From contig JAWKWA010000001.1 of NCBI GenBank assembly GCA_041397765.1, forward strand, positions 1-64,000: a stretch of DNA of 64,000 nucleotides, given 5' to 3'. The position numbers were made by a program, and so were the translations under genes. Source of the DNA: JAWKWA01 sp041397765 (GTDB lineage Bacteria; Pseudomonadota; Alphaproteobacteria; Rhizobiales; Hyphomicrobiaceae). Below the pieces are notes generated by a model, which searched no databases, had not been told where the DNA came from, and worked only from the letters and a program-made list of their open reading frames with translations. Below, piece after piece: positions 8,285 to 16,221 of the stretch; within the stretch, counting starts at the first letter, position 1, and each line of letters begins with the position of its first letter.

Positions 8285-9202
8285 ATGAGCCGCAAGCTGC
8301 CTCCCCTCAATGCCCTTCGCGCCTTCGAGGCGGCGGCCCGCCATGCCAGCTTCACCAAGGCGGCGGCCGAGCTCAACGTCACCCATGCCGCCGTCAGCCG
8401 TCATATTCGCGAACTCGAGGAGCGGCTCGGCCTCGCCCTTTTCGAGCGCACCGGCCGGGGTGTCGTGCTGACGAGGGGCGGCGCGCAGTATGGCCGCGCC
8501 CTCACCCCTCTGTTCGACCGCCTCGACGAGGTGACGCGCAGCCTGATCGACGATCAGGAGGCGCCGGCGCTCTTCGTGACGGTCGAGGAGGCTTTCGCCT
8601 CCTGGTGGCTGATCGCCCGCCTCGGCCGCTTCACCGAGCGGCATCCCGAGATCGAGCTGGCACTCGATCCGACCGACCGGGTCGTCGACTTCCACGGCGA
8701 GCGCGTCGACCTCGGCATCCGCTACGGCCGCGGCGACTGGCGCGACGTGCGCGCCGAGCATCTGGTGACCTTGCAGATGTTCCCGGTCTGCTGTCCCGAC
8801 CTACTGGCCGAGACCGGCATTAGGGCGCCCGCCGACCTCGACCGCACCACGCTCCTGCACGAGGCGAAGAAGGAATACTGGGCCGACTGGCTGGCCGTCG
8901 CCGGTGCCGAGCGGGTCGACTGGCAGGCCGGCCCCGTCTTCCGCGGCTATCTGGCCCTCAGCGCGGCTGCGACCGGCCAGGGCTTTGCGCTCGGCGACCA
9001 GGTCGTGGCAGGGGACGATCTGTTGGAGGGCACGCTGGTGAAGCCCTTCGCACCGATGGTCGAGATCGGCGGCTATTATCTCGTCCGCGCCAAGGGACGG
9101 GCCGAGACGCCGGCAATGCGCGCCTTCCGCATCTGGCTCGGCGAGGAGCTGGAGAAGAGCCTCACCGCCGTGGCACCGTTCCTCGCCGGCGCTCCGGCGT
9201 GA
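8285..9202 (+). CDS. LysR-family transcriptional regulator (GcvA-like)
   Basis: A 305-residue regulator. The N-terminal winged helix-turn-helix reads LPPLNALRAFEAAARHASFT followed by AAAELNVTHAAVSRHIRELE, which is the GcvA/AmpR-type signature. The rest is a periplasmic-binding-protein-like effector domain with the GcvA features DLGIRYGRGDW and GFALGDQVVAGDDLLEGTL. GcvA-type proteins control glycine cleavage or many unrelated targets, so the name indicates family, not function. It is divergent from the small minus-strand gene and convergent with the TfoX-N gene. The start is the first ATG and has only a weak ribosome-binding site. Confidence 0.92.
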   Translation: MSRKLPPLNALRAFEAAARHASFTKAAAELNVTHAAVSRHIRELEERLGLALFERTGRGVVLTRGGAQYGRALTPLFDRLDEVTRSLIDDQEAPALFVTVEEAFASWWLIARLGRFTERHPEIELALDPTDRVVDFHGERVDLGIRYGRGDWRDVRAEHLVTLQMFPVCCPDLLAETGIRAPADLDRTTLLHEAKKEYWADWLAVAGAERVDWQAGPVFRGYLALSAAATGQGFALGDQVVAGDDLLEGTLVKPFAPMVEIGGYYLVRAKGRAETPAMRAFRIWLGEELEKSLTAVAPFLAGAPA

Positions 9203-9251
9203 CACCATCGCCCCGCCGTCCCGCGTGACGGGTCGGAGGTCTCGTGCCGCG

Positions 9252-9647
9252 TCACCGCCCGGCTCGCTTGGCCTTCGCCTTCCTCGTGCCGCCCGGCTTC
9301 GGTGCCGGCTTTGCGCGCTGTGCCCTGACCGCGGCCGCGTAGGCCCGTTCGAGCCAGATCCGCATCTCGTCGGGATCGTCGTAGAGCCGCTCGGGGCACT
9401 GCCAGTAGGACATGATGGTGTTGCGCCCGTCCTTCGTGCCGTAGCTGAAGGGCGCCATGCCCTCCTCCTCGAAGCGGCACCGGCTTTCCTCGTCGGCCTT
9501 CAGATAGAGCGTGTCGGCGACGACGAGCCCGAACATCAGGCCATCGCGAAAGACGCCGGCGCCGCCGAACATCGATCTGAGGCTGACGGGCCCGACCACG
9601 GAGAGCTGCTCGAAGACGAATTCGCGGAACGATGCACTGACGGCCAT
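9252..9647 (-). CDS. TfoX/Sxy N-terminal domain protein
   Basis: A stand-alone TfoX-N domain of 131 residues. Typical features are FVFEQLSVVGPVSLRSMFGG near the start, FGLVVADTLYLKADEES in the middle, and YWQCPERLYDDPDEM toward the end, followed by a basic Lys/Arg/Ala tail. In gamma-proteobacteria the domain belongs to the competence regulator Sxy/TfoX, but single-domain versions are widespread in alphaproteobacteria and their role is not established. It lies convergent to the LysR gene and divergent from the dehydrogenase gene. No DNA-uptake genes are nearby. Confidence 0.85.
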   Translation of the reverse strand: MAVSASFREFVFEQLSVVGPVSLRSMFGGAGVFRDGLMFGLVVADTLYLKADEESRCRFEEEGMAPFSYGTKDGRNTIMSYWQCPERLYDDPDEMRIWLERAYAAAVRAQRAKPAPKPGGTRKAKAKRAGR

Positions 9648-9754
9648 GACGGTCCTTCCTGATGCATGAGCGCTCTGCGCCTTCGCTCTTGATCCGGTCG
9701 CCCCTTCGGGAAAGCATGTGCGGAGGGTTCACGGCGAGTGAAGGACGGAGCACG

Positions 9755-10850
9755 ATGGCGATCAAGACCCACATGCAGGCTGTGCTGCTGACCGGACACG
9801 GCGGACCCGAGAAGCTCGAGATCCGCGACGACGTTCCTGTGCCGCAGCCGGCCGCCGGCGAGGTGCTGATCGAGGTCTCCGCCTGCGGCATCAACAATAC
9901 CGACATCTGGGTGCGCGAGGGCGCCTACGGCACCGATGCAGACCCGAACGCCGTGGCGACCTGGCGGCGGGCGGCGAGCGAGAGCACGCTGGTCTTTCCG
10001 CGCATCCAGGGCGCCGACACCGCCGGCCGCATCGTCGCCGTCGGTCCGGGCGTGCCGGAGGCGCGCATCGGCGAGCGGGTGATGGTCGACTTCTCGATCT
10101 ACAACGGCGACGGCGAGCATCTCGCCGACATCGACTATTTCGGCCATGGCCGCGACGGCGGCTTCGCCGAGTACATGGTGGTGCCGGGCGAGAATGCCTA
10201 TGCCGTCGAGACGGCCATGAGCGATGCCGAGCTCGCCACCTTCTGCTGCGCCTATCTGACGGGCGAGCACATGATCGATCGCGCCCGCCTCGCCGCCGGC
10301 GAGCGGGTGCTGATCACCGGTGCGTCGGGAGGCGTCGGCTCAGGGCCTCGTCCAGCTCGCGCGGGCCCGCGGCGCGATACCCTATGCGGTGGTCGGCGCC
10401 GGCAAGGAGGAGGCCGTGCGCGCCCTCGGCGCCGAAGGCGTGATCACGCGCGGCACCGGCGGCCTCGCCGAAGCCGTCGCGAAAGCGACGAAGGGCCAGC
10501 CGATCGACGTCGTCGCCGACCTCGTCGCCGGCCCGATGTTCACCGACCTCATCAATCTGCTGCGGCCCGAGGGGCGCTATGTGACGGCGGGTGCGATCGC
10601 CGGGCCGGTCGTGTCGCTCGACCTGCGCACCGTCTATCTGAAGCACCTGGAGATCCACGGCTCGTCGCAGGGAACGCGTACCGCGTTCCGCCGCCTCGTG
10701 CGCTACATCGAGGAAGGGCGGATCAAGCCGTTGCTGTGGAAGACATACCCCTTGTCGCGCATCCGCGAGGCGCAGAGCGAGTTCAGGGAAAAGGGCTTTG
10801 TCGGCAAGCTGGTGATGCAGCCGGACGCGAAATGGCGGCCAGTCGCCTGA
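9755..10850 (+). pseudogene. Medium-chain alcohol dehydrogenase/quinone oxidoreductase-like, single-base frameshift
   Basis: The reading frame from the ATG (AAGGACGGAG about 7 nt upstream) gives an MDR N-terminal domain with MQAVLLTGHGGPEKLEI, ACGINNTDIWVREGAYG and GHGRDGGFAEYMVVPGENAY, up to the nucleotide-binding motif GASGGVGS. There it runs out of frame at the GGG at 10343-10345. The next frame resumes directly with LVQLARARGAIPYAVVGAGK and continues to an ordinary C-terminus, KGFVGKLVMQPDAKW. Removing one G restores a protein of about 364 residues. The structural-zinc cysteines of classical zinc ADHs are not seen. Either a recent pseudogene or a one-base sequence error. Confidence 0.85.
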
Positions 10851-10915
10851 CGGGAGACGGTCGCGGGGCCGCTCACATCGGCGGCGCCCGCGACCGGCCG
10901 TCGACCGCGGGATCG

Positions 10916-11263
10916 TCAGCGTCGCGCGTGATAGCCGAGCACGGCGGCGATGAGCACGAGGAGCGTCGAGTCGACACCGCGGATGCCGGCGAGCAGGCTC
11001 TTCACCTGCGGCACGAAGATGATGACGGCCGCGACGATCGCCGCGATCACCACCGAGGCGAGCAGCGTCTGCTGCGACGGTTTCGCCACGCCCTGCAGCA
11101 GCTCGGCGGCGACGAGGCCGCAGATCCAGGCGAGCACCGCGAACATGATCGCGTAGATGAAGAGTTGCAGCGGCCCGCCGAACGACAGCCATTTCTCGAC
11201 GATGGCCTGGCCGGCGAACCAGCCGACCACGAGCTGCAGCAGAAAAAGAATGAGACGTCCCAT
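10916..11263 (-). CDS. Small integral membrane protein, unknown function
   Basis: A 115-residue protein made almost wholly of hydrophobic segments. Three to four helices are visible: LILFLLQLVVGWFAGQAIV, LFIYAIMFAVLAWICGLVAA, LLASVVIAAIVAAVIIFVP and the C-terminal STLLVLIAAVLGYHARR. No catalytic or binding motif is recognised. GGGGGA lies about 8 nt before the ATG. It is convergent with the broken dehydrogenase and sits downstream of sufA on the same strand, 155 nt away, so it need not belong to the suf operon. Confidence 0.7.
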   Translation of the reverse strand: MGRLILFLLQLVVGWFAGQAIVEKWLSFGGPLQLFIYAIMFAVLAWICGLVAAELLQGVAKPSQQTLLASVVIAAIVAAVIIFVPQVKSLLAGIRGVDSTLLVLIAAVLGYHARR

Positions 11264-11418
11264 GCGAAGATCCCCCTGGTATCGCGGTGCCGCGTCGCCT
11301 TGTCGGCGCTTCGGCCGCGAGCTGGCCCGGCCCCCTGCCGGTGCCTTGCGGGCCCGCCAGCCCTGGTGATGCGCGCACGGATGCCCGCTTCACGACCGGC
11401 CGGCCGGACCTCAGGGAA

Positions 11419-11820
11419 TCAATTCTGGGCGCCCGTATCGAACTCGGCAAGGGACTCGGGCGTGCGCGGCGTCAGCTCGACCGATTCCCCACAGCCGCAG
11501 GCGCTGGTCTGGTTGGGATTGTCGAAGACGAAACCGGATTTCAGCGTCTCGACCTTGTAGTCCATCACCGCGCCGAGCAGGAACAGCACCGCTTTCTGGT
11601 CGATCAGGATGCGGACGTCCTTGTCCTCGACCACCTCGTCGAAGGGGCCGGGCTCACTCGCCCAGCCCATGGTGTATTCCATGCCGGCGCAGCCGCCGTT
11701 CTTGACGCCGATCCTCAGCGCCGAGACGCTGTCGCCCTTCGCCGCCATGATGGCGCGCACACGCTCGGCGGCAGCCTCGGTCAAGGTCATGATCTTGGGG
11801 CGGTTGCGGATGCGGCTCAT
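11419..11820 (-). CDS. sufA: Fe-S cluster assembly scaffold/carrier SufA (HesB/IscA family)
   Basis: A-type Fe-S carrier that receives clusters from SufBCD and passes them to apoproteins. The 133-residue sequence has the three conserved cysteines: Cys44 in NGGCAGMEY, and Cys108 and Cys110 in SACGCGES near the C-terminus. The N-terminal ITLTEAAAERV-like helix is present as IMTLTEAAAERVRAIM. It is the last recognisable gene of the suf operon, separated from sufT by a spacer of about 145 nt. Confidence 0.93.
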   Translation of the reverse strand: MSRIRNRPKIMTLTEAAAERVRAIMAAKGDSVSALRIGVKNGGCAGMEYTMGWASEPGPFDEVVEDKDVRILIDQKAVLFLLGAVMDYKVETLKSGFVFDNPNQTSACGCGESVELTPRTPESLAEFDTGAQN

Positions 11821-11965
11821 GTGATCTCACCCGATTGGCATCTAGTGGTTCGATTCCGACATCTGCATCCCGTTTCAGAACCCGTGAAAGAGAGGTCGCA
11901 TATCGGAATATGGGGGCGGCGAGCGCGAATGCCATGCCTTGCACGCACCCCGCGGGCGACGGTGC

Positions 11966-12405
11966 TCAGAACATGTTGAGGACGAGCCGGGCCTCCTCCG
12001 ACATGCGGCTCTGGTCCCAGGGCGGATCGAACACGATTCGACCTTGACGTCCTTGATGCCCGGCACGGCGGCGACGGCATCCTGCACCCAGAGCGGCATC
12101 TCGCCTGCGACCGGGCAGCCCGGCGCCGTCAGCGTCATCTCGATCGCGACATTGCGCTCGCCGTCGACATCGACCTTGTAGATGAGGCCGAGCTCGTAGA
12201 TGTCGGCCGGGATCTCCGGATCATAGACGGTCTTCAGCGCGGCGACGATGTCGCCGGCGAGCCGGTCGAGCTCCTCGGCGGGCAGCTCGGGCGCGGTGAT
12301 GGCCGCCGCGTTGGGCGCCGCCTCGCCGCTCGCGGCTCCGCCCGCAACGTGCGCATCGTCCGCGACGGCCGGTGCCGGCATGTCGTTGTCAGCCGAAGAA
12401 GTCAT
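11966..12405 (-). pseudogene. sufT: SufT-type DUF59/MIP18 Fe-S assembly protein, frameshifted near the 3' end
   Basis: DUF59 protein of suf operons, helping Fe-S maturation. An N-terminal Ala-rich leader (about 45 residues) precedes the domain IVAALKTVYDPEIPADIYEL, followed by the motif LTAPGCPVAGEMP with its conserved Cys. After GIKDVKVE the frame changes: the annotated frame reads into SCSIRPG and Arg-rich sequence. Adding one base at about 12035/12036 instead gives LVFDPPWDQSRMSEEARLVL and ends NMF at the stop at 11966-11968, the expected family C-terminus. So the ORF has a one-base deletion, real or artefactual. Its start overlaps the sufS end by 17 nt. Confidence 0.85.
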
Positions 12406-13657
12406 GGGCCTTCCTGATCGAGTCGGCGAGGACGTCGACCTCCTCGATGGTGTTGTACATGGCGAACGAGGCGCGGCAGGTGGCCGTCACGCCGAGACGG
12501 TCCATCAGCGGCTGCGCGCAATGGTGCCCGGCCCGGATGGCGACGCCCGAACGATCGACGATGGTGGCGACGTCGTGCGGATGAAGCCCATCCACGGAGA
12601 AGGCGAGGATCGAGCCCTTGCCGGGCGCGCGCCCGTGGATCCTGACGAAATTCATCTGCGAGAGACGCTGCTCGGCATGGCGCAGCAGCTCGTCCTCATG
12701 CGCGCGGATGCGGTCGCGCCCGACCTGCATCATGTAGTTGAGTGCCGCGCCGAGCCCGATCGCCTCGACGATCGGCGGCGTGCCGGCCTCGAAGCGGTGC
12801 GGTGGAACGCCATAGGTGATGCGATCGGTGCCGACATGCTCGATCATCTCGCCGCCGCCCTGGTAGGGTGGCATCGCCTCGAGCAGATGGCGCTTGGCGT
12901 AGAGCACGCCGATGCCGGTCGGGCCATAGACCTTGTGACCGGTGAAGACGTAGAAATCGCAGTCGAGATCCTCGACGTCGACCTTGAGGTGGACGGCGCC
13001 CTGGCTGCCATCGACCAGCACCGGGATGCCGCGCTGATGCGCGATCCGGCAGATCTCCTTCACCGGCACCACAGTACCGAGCACGTTCGACATGTGCGTG
13101 ATCGCGACGAGCTTGGTGCGCGGCCCGAGCAGCCGCTCGAAGGCCTCAATGTCGAGCACGCCCTCGTCCGTGATCGGTGCCCATCTCAGCACCGCTCCAT
13201 TGCGCTCGCGATGGAAATGCCAGGGCACGATGTTGGAATGGTGCTCCATGATCGAGAGCACGATCTCGTCGCCCGGACCGATCGCCATCCGACCATAGGA
13301 ATCCGCGACGAGATTGATCGCCTCGGTCGACGAGCGCGTGAAGACGATCTGGCTCTCCGAATGGGCGTTGATGAAGCTTGCCGCCGTCTTGCGCGCCTTC
13401 TCGAATGCCGCCGTCGCCTGGTTCGAGAGGAAATGCAGCCCGCGATGCACATTGGCATAGTCGAGCATGAGGGTGTTGGAGATGGCATCGATCACCGGCC
13501 GCGGCTTCTGCGCCGACGCGCCGTTGTCGAGATAGACGAGCGGCTTGCCATAAATCTCGCGGAAGAGGATCGGGAAGTCGGCGCGGATCCGCTCGACGTC
13601 ATAGGCTTCGCCCGCCGTGCCTCTCGCCTCGGCGCCGGTCATGACCCTGTCGCTCAT
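12389..13657 (-). CDS. sufS: Cysteine desulfurase SufS
   Basis: PLP enzyme (422 residues) that takes sulfur from cysteine for Fe-S assembly by the SufBCD complex. Group II (SufS/CsdA) features are all visible: YLDNGASAQKP near the N-terminus, EHHSN at about 139-143, the PLP lysine Lys242 in FTGHKVYGPTG, and the catalytic Cys394 in TATCRASFAMYNT. It starts 4 nt after the sufD stop and overlaps sufT by 17 nt, so translation is probably coupled. Start at the first ATG; the family's usual length is slightly over 400. Confidence 0.96.
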   Translation of the reverse strand: MSDRVMTGAEARGTAGEAYDVERIRADFPILFREIYGKPLVYLDNGASAQKPRPVIDAISNTLMLDYANVHRGLHFLSNQATAAFEKARKTAASFINAHSESQIVFTRSSTEAINLVADSYGRMAIGPGDEIVLSIMEHHSNIVPWHFHRERNGAVLRWAPITDEGVLDIEAFERLLGPRTKLVAITHMSNVLGTVVPVKEICRIAHQRGIPVLVDGSQGAVHLKVDVEDLDCDFYVFTGHKVYGPTGIGVLYAKRHLLEAMPPYQGGGEMIEHVGTDRITYGVPPHRFEAGTPPIVEAIGLGAALNYMMQVGRDRIRAHEDELLRHAEQRLSQMNFVRIHGRAPGKGSILAFSVDGLHPHDVATIVDRSGVAIRAGHHCAQPLMDRLGVTATCRASFAMYNTIEEVDVLADSIRKAHDFFG

Positions 13658-13661
13658 GGTG

Positions 13662-14981
13662 TCACCTCCCGACCGCCTTCAGCCGCCCGGCGACGATCTC
13701 GCCGAGGGCGTCCTTCAGTGGTCCATCGCTCGCCCGCTCGATCGCCTCGCCAACGAAGGCCGCGATCAGCAGCGCCCGCGCCTCGGCCTCGGGAATGCCG
13801 CGCGCGCGCATGTAGAACAGCATGTCCTCGTCGATCTCGCCTGTCGTCGCGCCGTGGCCGCAGACCACGTCGTCGGCATGGATCTCGAGTTCGGGCTTGG
13901 AATAGAACTCGGCCGCCTCCGAAAGGAGCAGCGCCTGCGCCATCTGCTTGCCGTCGGTCTTCTGCGCGCCAGGCCGCACCACCACCTTGCCCTGGAACAC
14001 GGCATGCGAATCGCCGTCGAGCACCGCCTTGAACAGCTCGCGGCTGGTGCACGAGGGCACACGATGGTCGATCACCATGGTCGTGTCGAAATGCTCGCGC
14101 TCGGTGCCGAGCGTCACACCGGCGAACTCGTAGACCGCGTCTTCGCCGGCGAAGGCGACGGCGATGCCGCTGCGCCCGAAGGAAAGACCGGCGGCGAGCT
14201 GGATGGTGGTGAGCTGCGCCCGCTCGGCGAGCGTGCAGCGCGCGTTCAGGATCGTCGTTCCCGGCAGCGGTCCGATCAGGATCCGCGCATGCTCGACGCG
14301 CGCGTCCGCGCCGGCGTCGATACCGATCTCGTTCGCCATCAGACCGCCGGCGGCTTCCGTCTCGAGTACCACCTCGATGACCTGGGCGTTGCGACCCGGC
14401 CCGACCTCGACGCGATGACGCAGCACCGAGCGCGCGGGCGTCCTGCCGGTCGCGACCGAGACGATCATCACCGCGACCGCACGCGCGCCGTCCCCGTCTG
14501 CGCCGAGCACGACATGCGCACCGTCGGTCGCCAGCGCCTCGATCATCGCCGTCGCGCCGTCGCGTCCGGCCGCGTCGTCGTCGCCCGCCGGGGCCGTCGG
14601 CATCGCCTCATGGAGACGGATGCGATCGGCGGCCGCGTCGAGCCCTTCCCCGCTCGAAAGCTCGGCGACGTGCCAGCCGTCGACAAACACGATGCGGGCA
14701 GCGGGAATCGCGGCGAGGGGGCCAAGCGCACGATCGAGCGCGGCGCGCGTGAGCGTGCCGGGCTCGCCCGCCTGCGCCGGCAGATCGCGCAGGCGCGATG
14801 CGAGATCGGTATAGCGCCACGCCTCGCTGCGCCGGCTCGGCAGGCCGGCGGCATTCAGATCGGCGAGCGCGTCCCGGCGTGCGGCGAGCCCCGCCCGGCC
14901 GGCCGGCATGCGCTCGGCGAGGCGCTCCAGATCGTCGCGCAGCCGCTCGTCGCCGAACGATTTCCTCAAGGCAACCGACAT
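13662..14981 (-). CDS. sufD: Fe-S cluster assembly protein SufD
   Basis: Beta-helical partner of SufB in the SufBC2D scaffold complex (439 residues). An N-terminal helical part beginning MSVALRKSFGDERLRDDLER is followed by LPSRRSEAWRYTDL, a motif common to SufD, and a C-terminal core with EIHADDVVCGHGATTGEIDE, the conserved SufB/D signature. An open frame continues upstream into sufC sequence, but the ATG used here lies 1 nt after the sufC stop and matches the family N-terminus. Located between sufC and sufS in one tightly packed operon. Confidence 0.94.
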   Translation of the reverse strand: MSVALRKSFGDERLRDDLERLAERMPAGRAGLAARRDALADLNAAGLPSRRSEAWRYTDLASRLRDLPAQAGEPGTLTRAALDRALGPLAAIPAARIVFVDGWHVAELSSGEGLDAAADRIRLHEAMPTAPAGDDDAAGRDGATAMIEALATDGAHVVLGADGDGARAVAVMIVSVATGRTPARSVLRHRVEVGPGRNAQVIEVVLETEAAGGLMANEIGIDAGADARVEHARILIGPLPGTTILNARCTLAERAQLTTIQLAAGLSFGRSGIAVAFAGEDAVYEFAGVTLGTEREHFDTTMVIDHRVPSCTSRELFKAVLDGDSHAVFQGKVVVRPGAQKTDGKQMAQALLLSEAAEFYSKPELEIHADDVVCGHGATTGEIDEDMLFYMRARGIPEAEARALLIAAFVGEAIERASDGPLKDALGEIVAGRLKAVGR

Positions 14982-14982
14982 C

Positions 14983-15732
14983 TCACGCCGCCTTCCCGGT
15001 GAAATCCTGGTAGCCGCTCTTCTCGAGCTCGAGCGCGAGCTCCTTGCCGCCCGAGCGCTGGATGCGACCATGGGCGAGCACGTGCACACGGTCGGGCACG
15101 ATGTAGTCGAGCAGTCTCTGGTAGTGCGTGATGACGACGATGGCGCGCCCCGCGGCACGCAGCGCGTTGACGCCGCCGGCCACGATCCGCATGGCATCGA
15201 TGTCGAGGCCGGAATCGGTCTCGTCGAGGATGCACAGCGTCGGCTCGAGCAGCGCCATCTGCAGGATCTCCATGCGCTTCTTCTCGCCGCCCGAGAAGCC
15301 GACATTGAGCGGGCGCTTCAACATCTCGTCGCGCACCTCGAGGACCTTGGCCTTCTCGCGCACGAGACGCAGGAAGTCGGGCGTCGACAGCTCGGCCTCG
15401 CCGCGCTTCTTGCGCAATGAGTTGAGCGCCGTCCTCAGGAAGGTCATCGTCGCGACGCCGGGCAATTCCATCGGATACTGGAAGGCGAGAAAGACACCCG
15501 CCGCCGCACGCTCGTCCGGCTCCATGCCGATCAGGCTCTCGCCGTTCCACAGGATGTCGCCGCCCGTCACCTCGTAGCCATCCCGGCCCGCGAGCGCATA
15601 GCCGAGCGTCGACTTGCCCGAACCGTTCGGACCCATGATGGCGTGCACCTCGCCGGCCGGCACCGTCAGCGAGAGATCGCGGAGGATCACCTTGTCCTCG
15701 ACCGCGACCGTCAGATTCTTGATCTCGAGCAT
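14983..15732 (-). CDS. sufC: Fe-S assembly ATPase SufC
   Basis: ABC-type ATPase that powers the SufBCD scaffold (249 residues). Walker A GPNGSGKST (34-42), signature SGGEKKR (147-153), and Walker B/D-loop CILDETDSGLD (167-177), which is the SufC-specific form. The start MLEIKNLTV is preceded by AGGAACG about 10 nt upstream. An alternative ATG 21 nt further upstream lacks a ribosome-binding site. One nucleotide separates it from sufD. Confidence 0.96.
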   Translation of the reverse strand: MLEIKNLTVAVEDKVILRDLSLTVPAGEVHAIMGPNGSGKSTLGYALAGRDGYEVTGGDILWNGESLIGMEPDERAAAGVFLAFQYPMELPGVATMTFLRTALNSLRKKRGEAELSTPDFLRLVREKAKVLEVRDEMLKRPLNVGFSGGEKKRMEILQMALLEPTLCILDETDSGLDIDAMRIVAGGVNALRAAGRAIVVITHYQRLLDYIVPDRVHVLAHGRIQRSGGKELALELEKSGYQDFTGKAA

Positions 15733-15797
15733 GCTTCGTCGTTCCTGGCTCATGACCGGACCGGCGGATCGGTCCGCCGGCCCCGATTTCGGACTGC

Positions 15798-16070
15798 TCA
15801 GTTGCGACCGCCGGTGCGGTCCATCTCGATCTCGCCGGGTGTCAGCACGCCCATCCAGCGGCATTCGTTGGTGCGCTGGTCGCCGACCTCGACGAGGAAG
15901 GCGTTGCCGGATTCGAACGTGTCGACGATGTTGACGACGTCGCCGACCTTGAGGCGGAAGCCCGGCAGGGTCCGCGACAGCGCATTGCGCCGCCGGCATT
16001 CCTGCTCGTCCATCTCCTTCGTCAGCCGCCCGACCGCCGAAACACCGAACTCCCCGCCGTCACGCATCAC
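15798..16070 (-). CDS. Small hypothetical protein inside the suf operon
   Basis: A 90-residue ORF lying between sufB and sufC on the same strand, about 150 nt after sufB and 65 nt before sufC. The N-terminal half is polar with one Cys (QECRRRNALSR). The C-terminal half is beta-like and coherent: LPGFRLKVGDVVNIVDTFES, then AFLVEVGDQRTNECRWMGVL and LTPGEIEM. The KVGDVV...AFLVEV...LTPxEI pattern faintly recalls small DUF4926-type SH3-like proteins, but that is only an impression. Two cysteines are present. No function is proposed; position makes a role in Fe-S assembly possible. Confidence 0.6.
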   Translation of the reverse strand: MMRDGGEFGVSAVGRLTKEMDEQECRRRNALSRTLPGFRLKVGDVVNIVDTFESGNAFLVEVGDQRTNECRWMGVLTPGEIEMDRTGGRN

Positions 16071-16221
16071 ACGTCTCCATCAATCAATGTCGAAATCGAC
16101 ACCACGTTTCGTCTCAAATCGCCTGTCGCTCATGCTCGCCGGCTCGTCTTCTCCTGTTCCGCCCTTCGCCGCCGGCATGACGTTGGGCCCGTTGCCGTCT
16201 ACCCGCCTGCTGCCTCGTCCA

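Noticed and set aside
9252..9647. Competence regulator
   Set aside because: Only the TfoX N-terminal domain is present and no competence genes are nearby.
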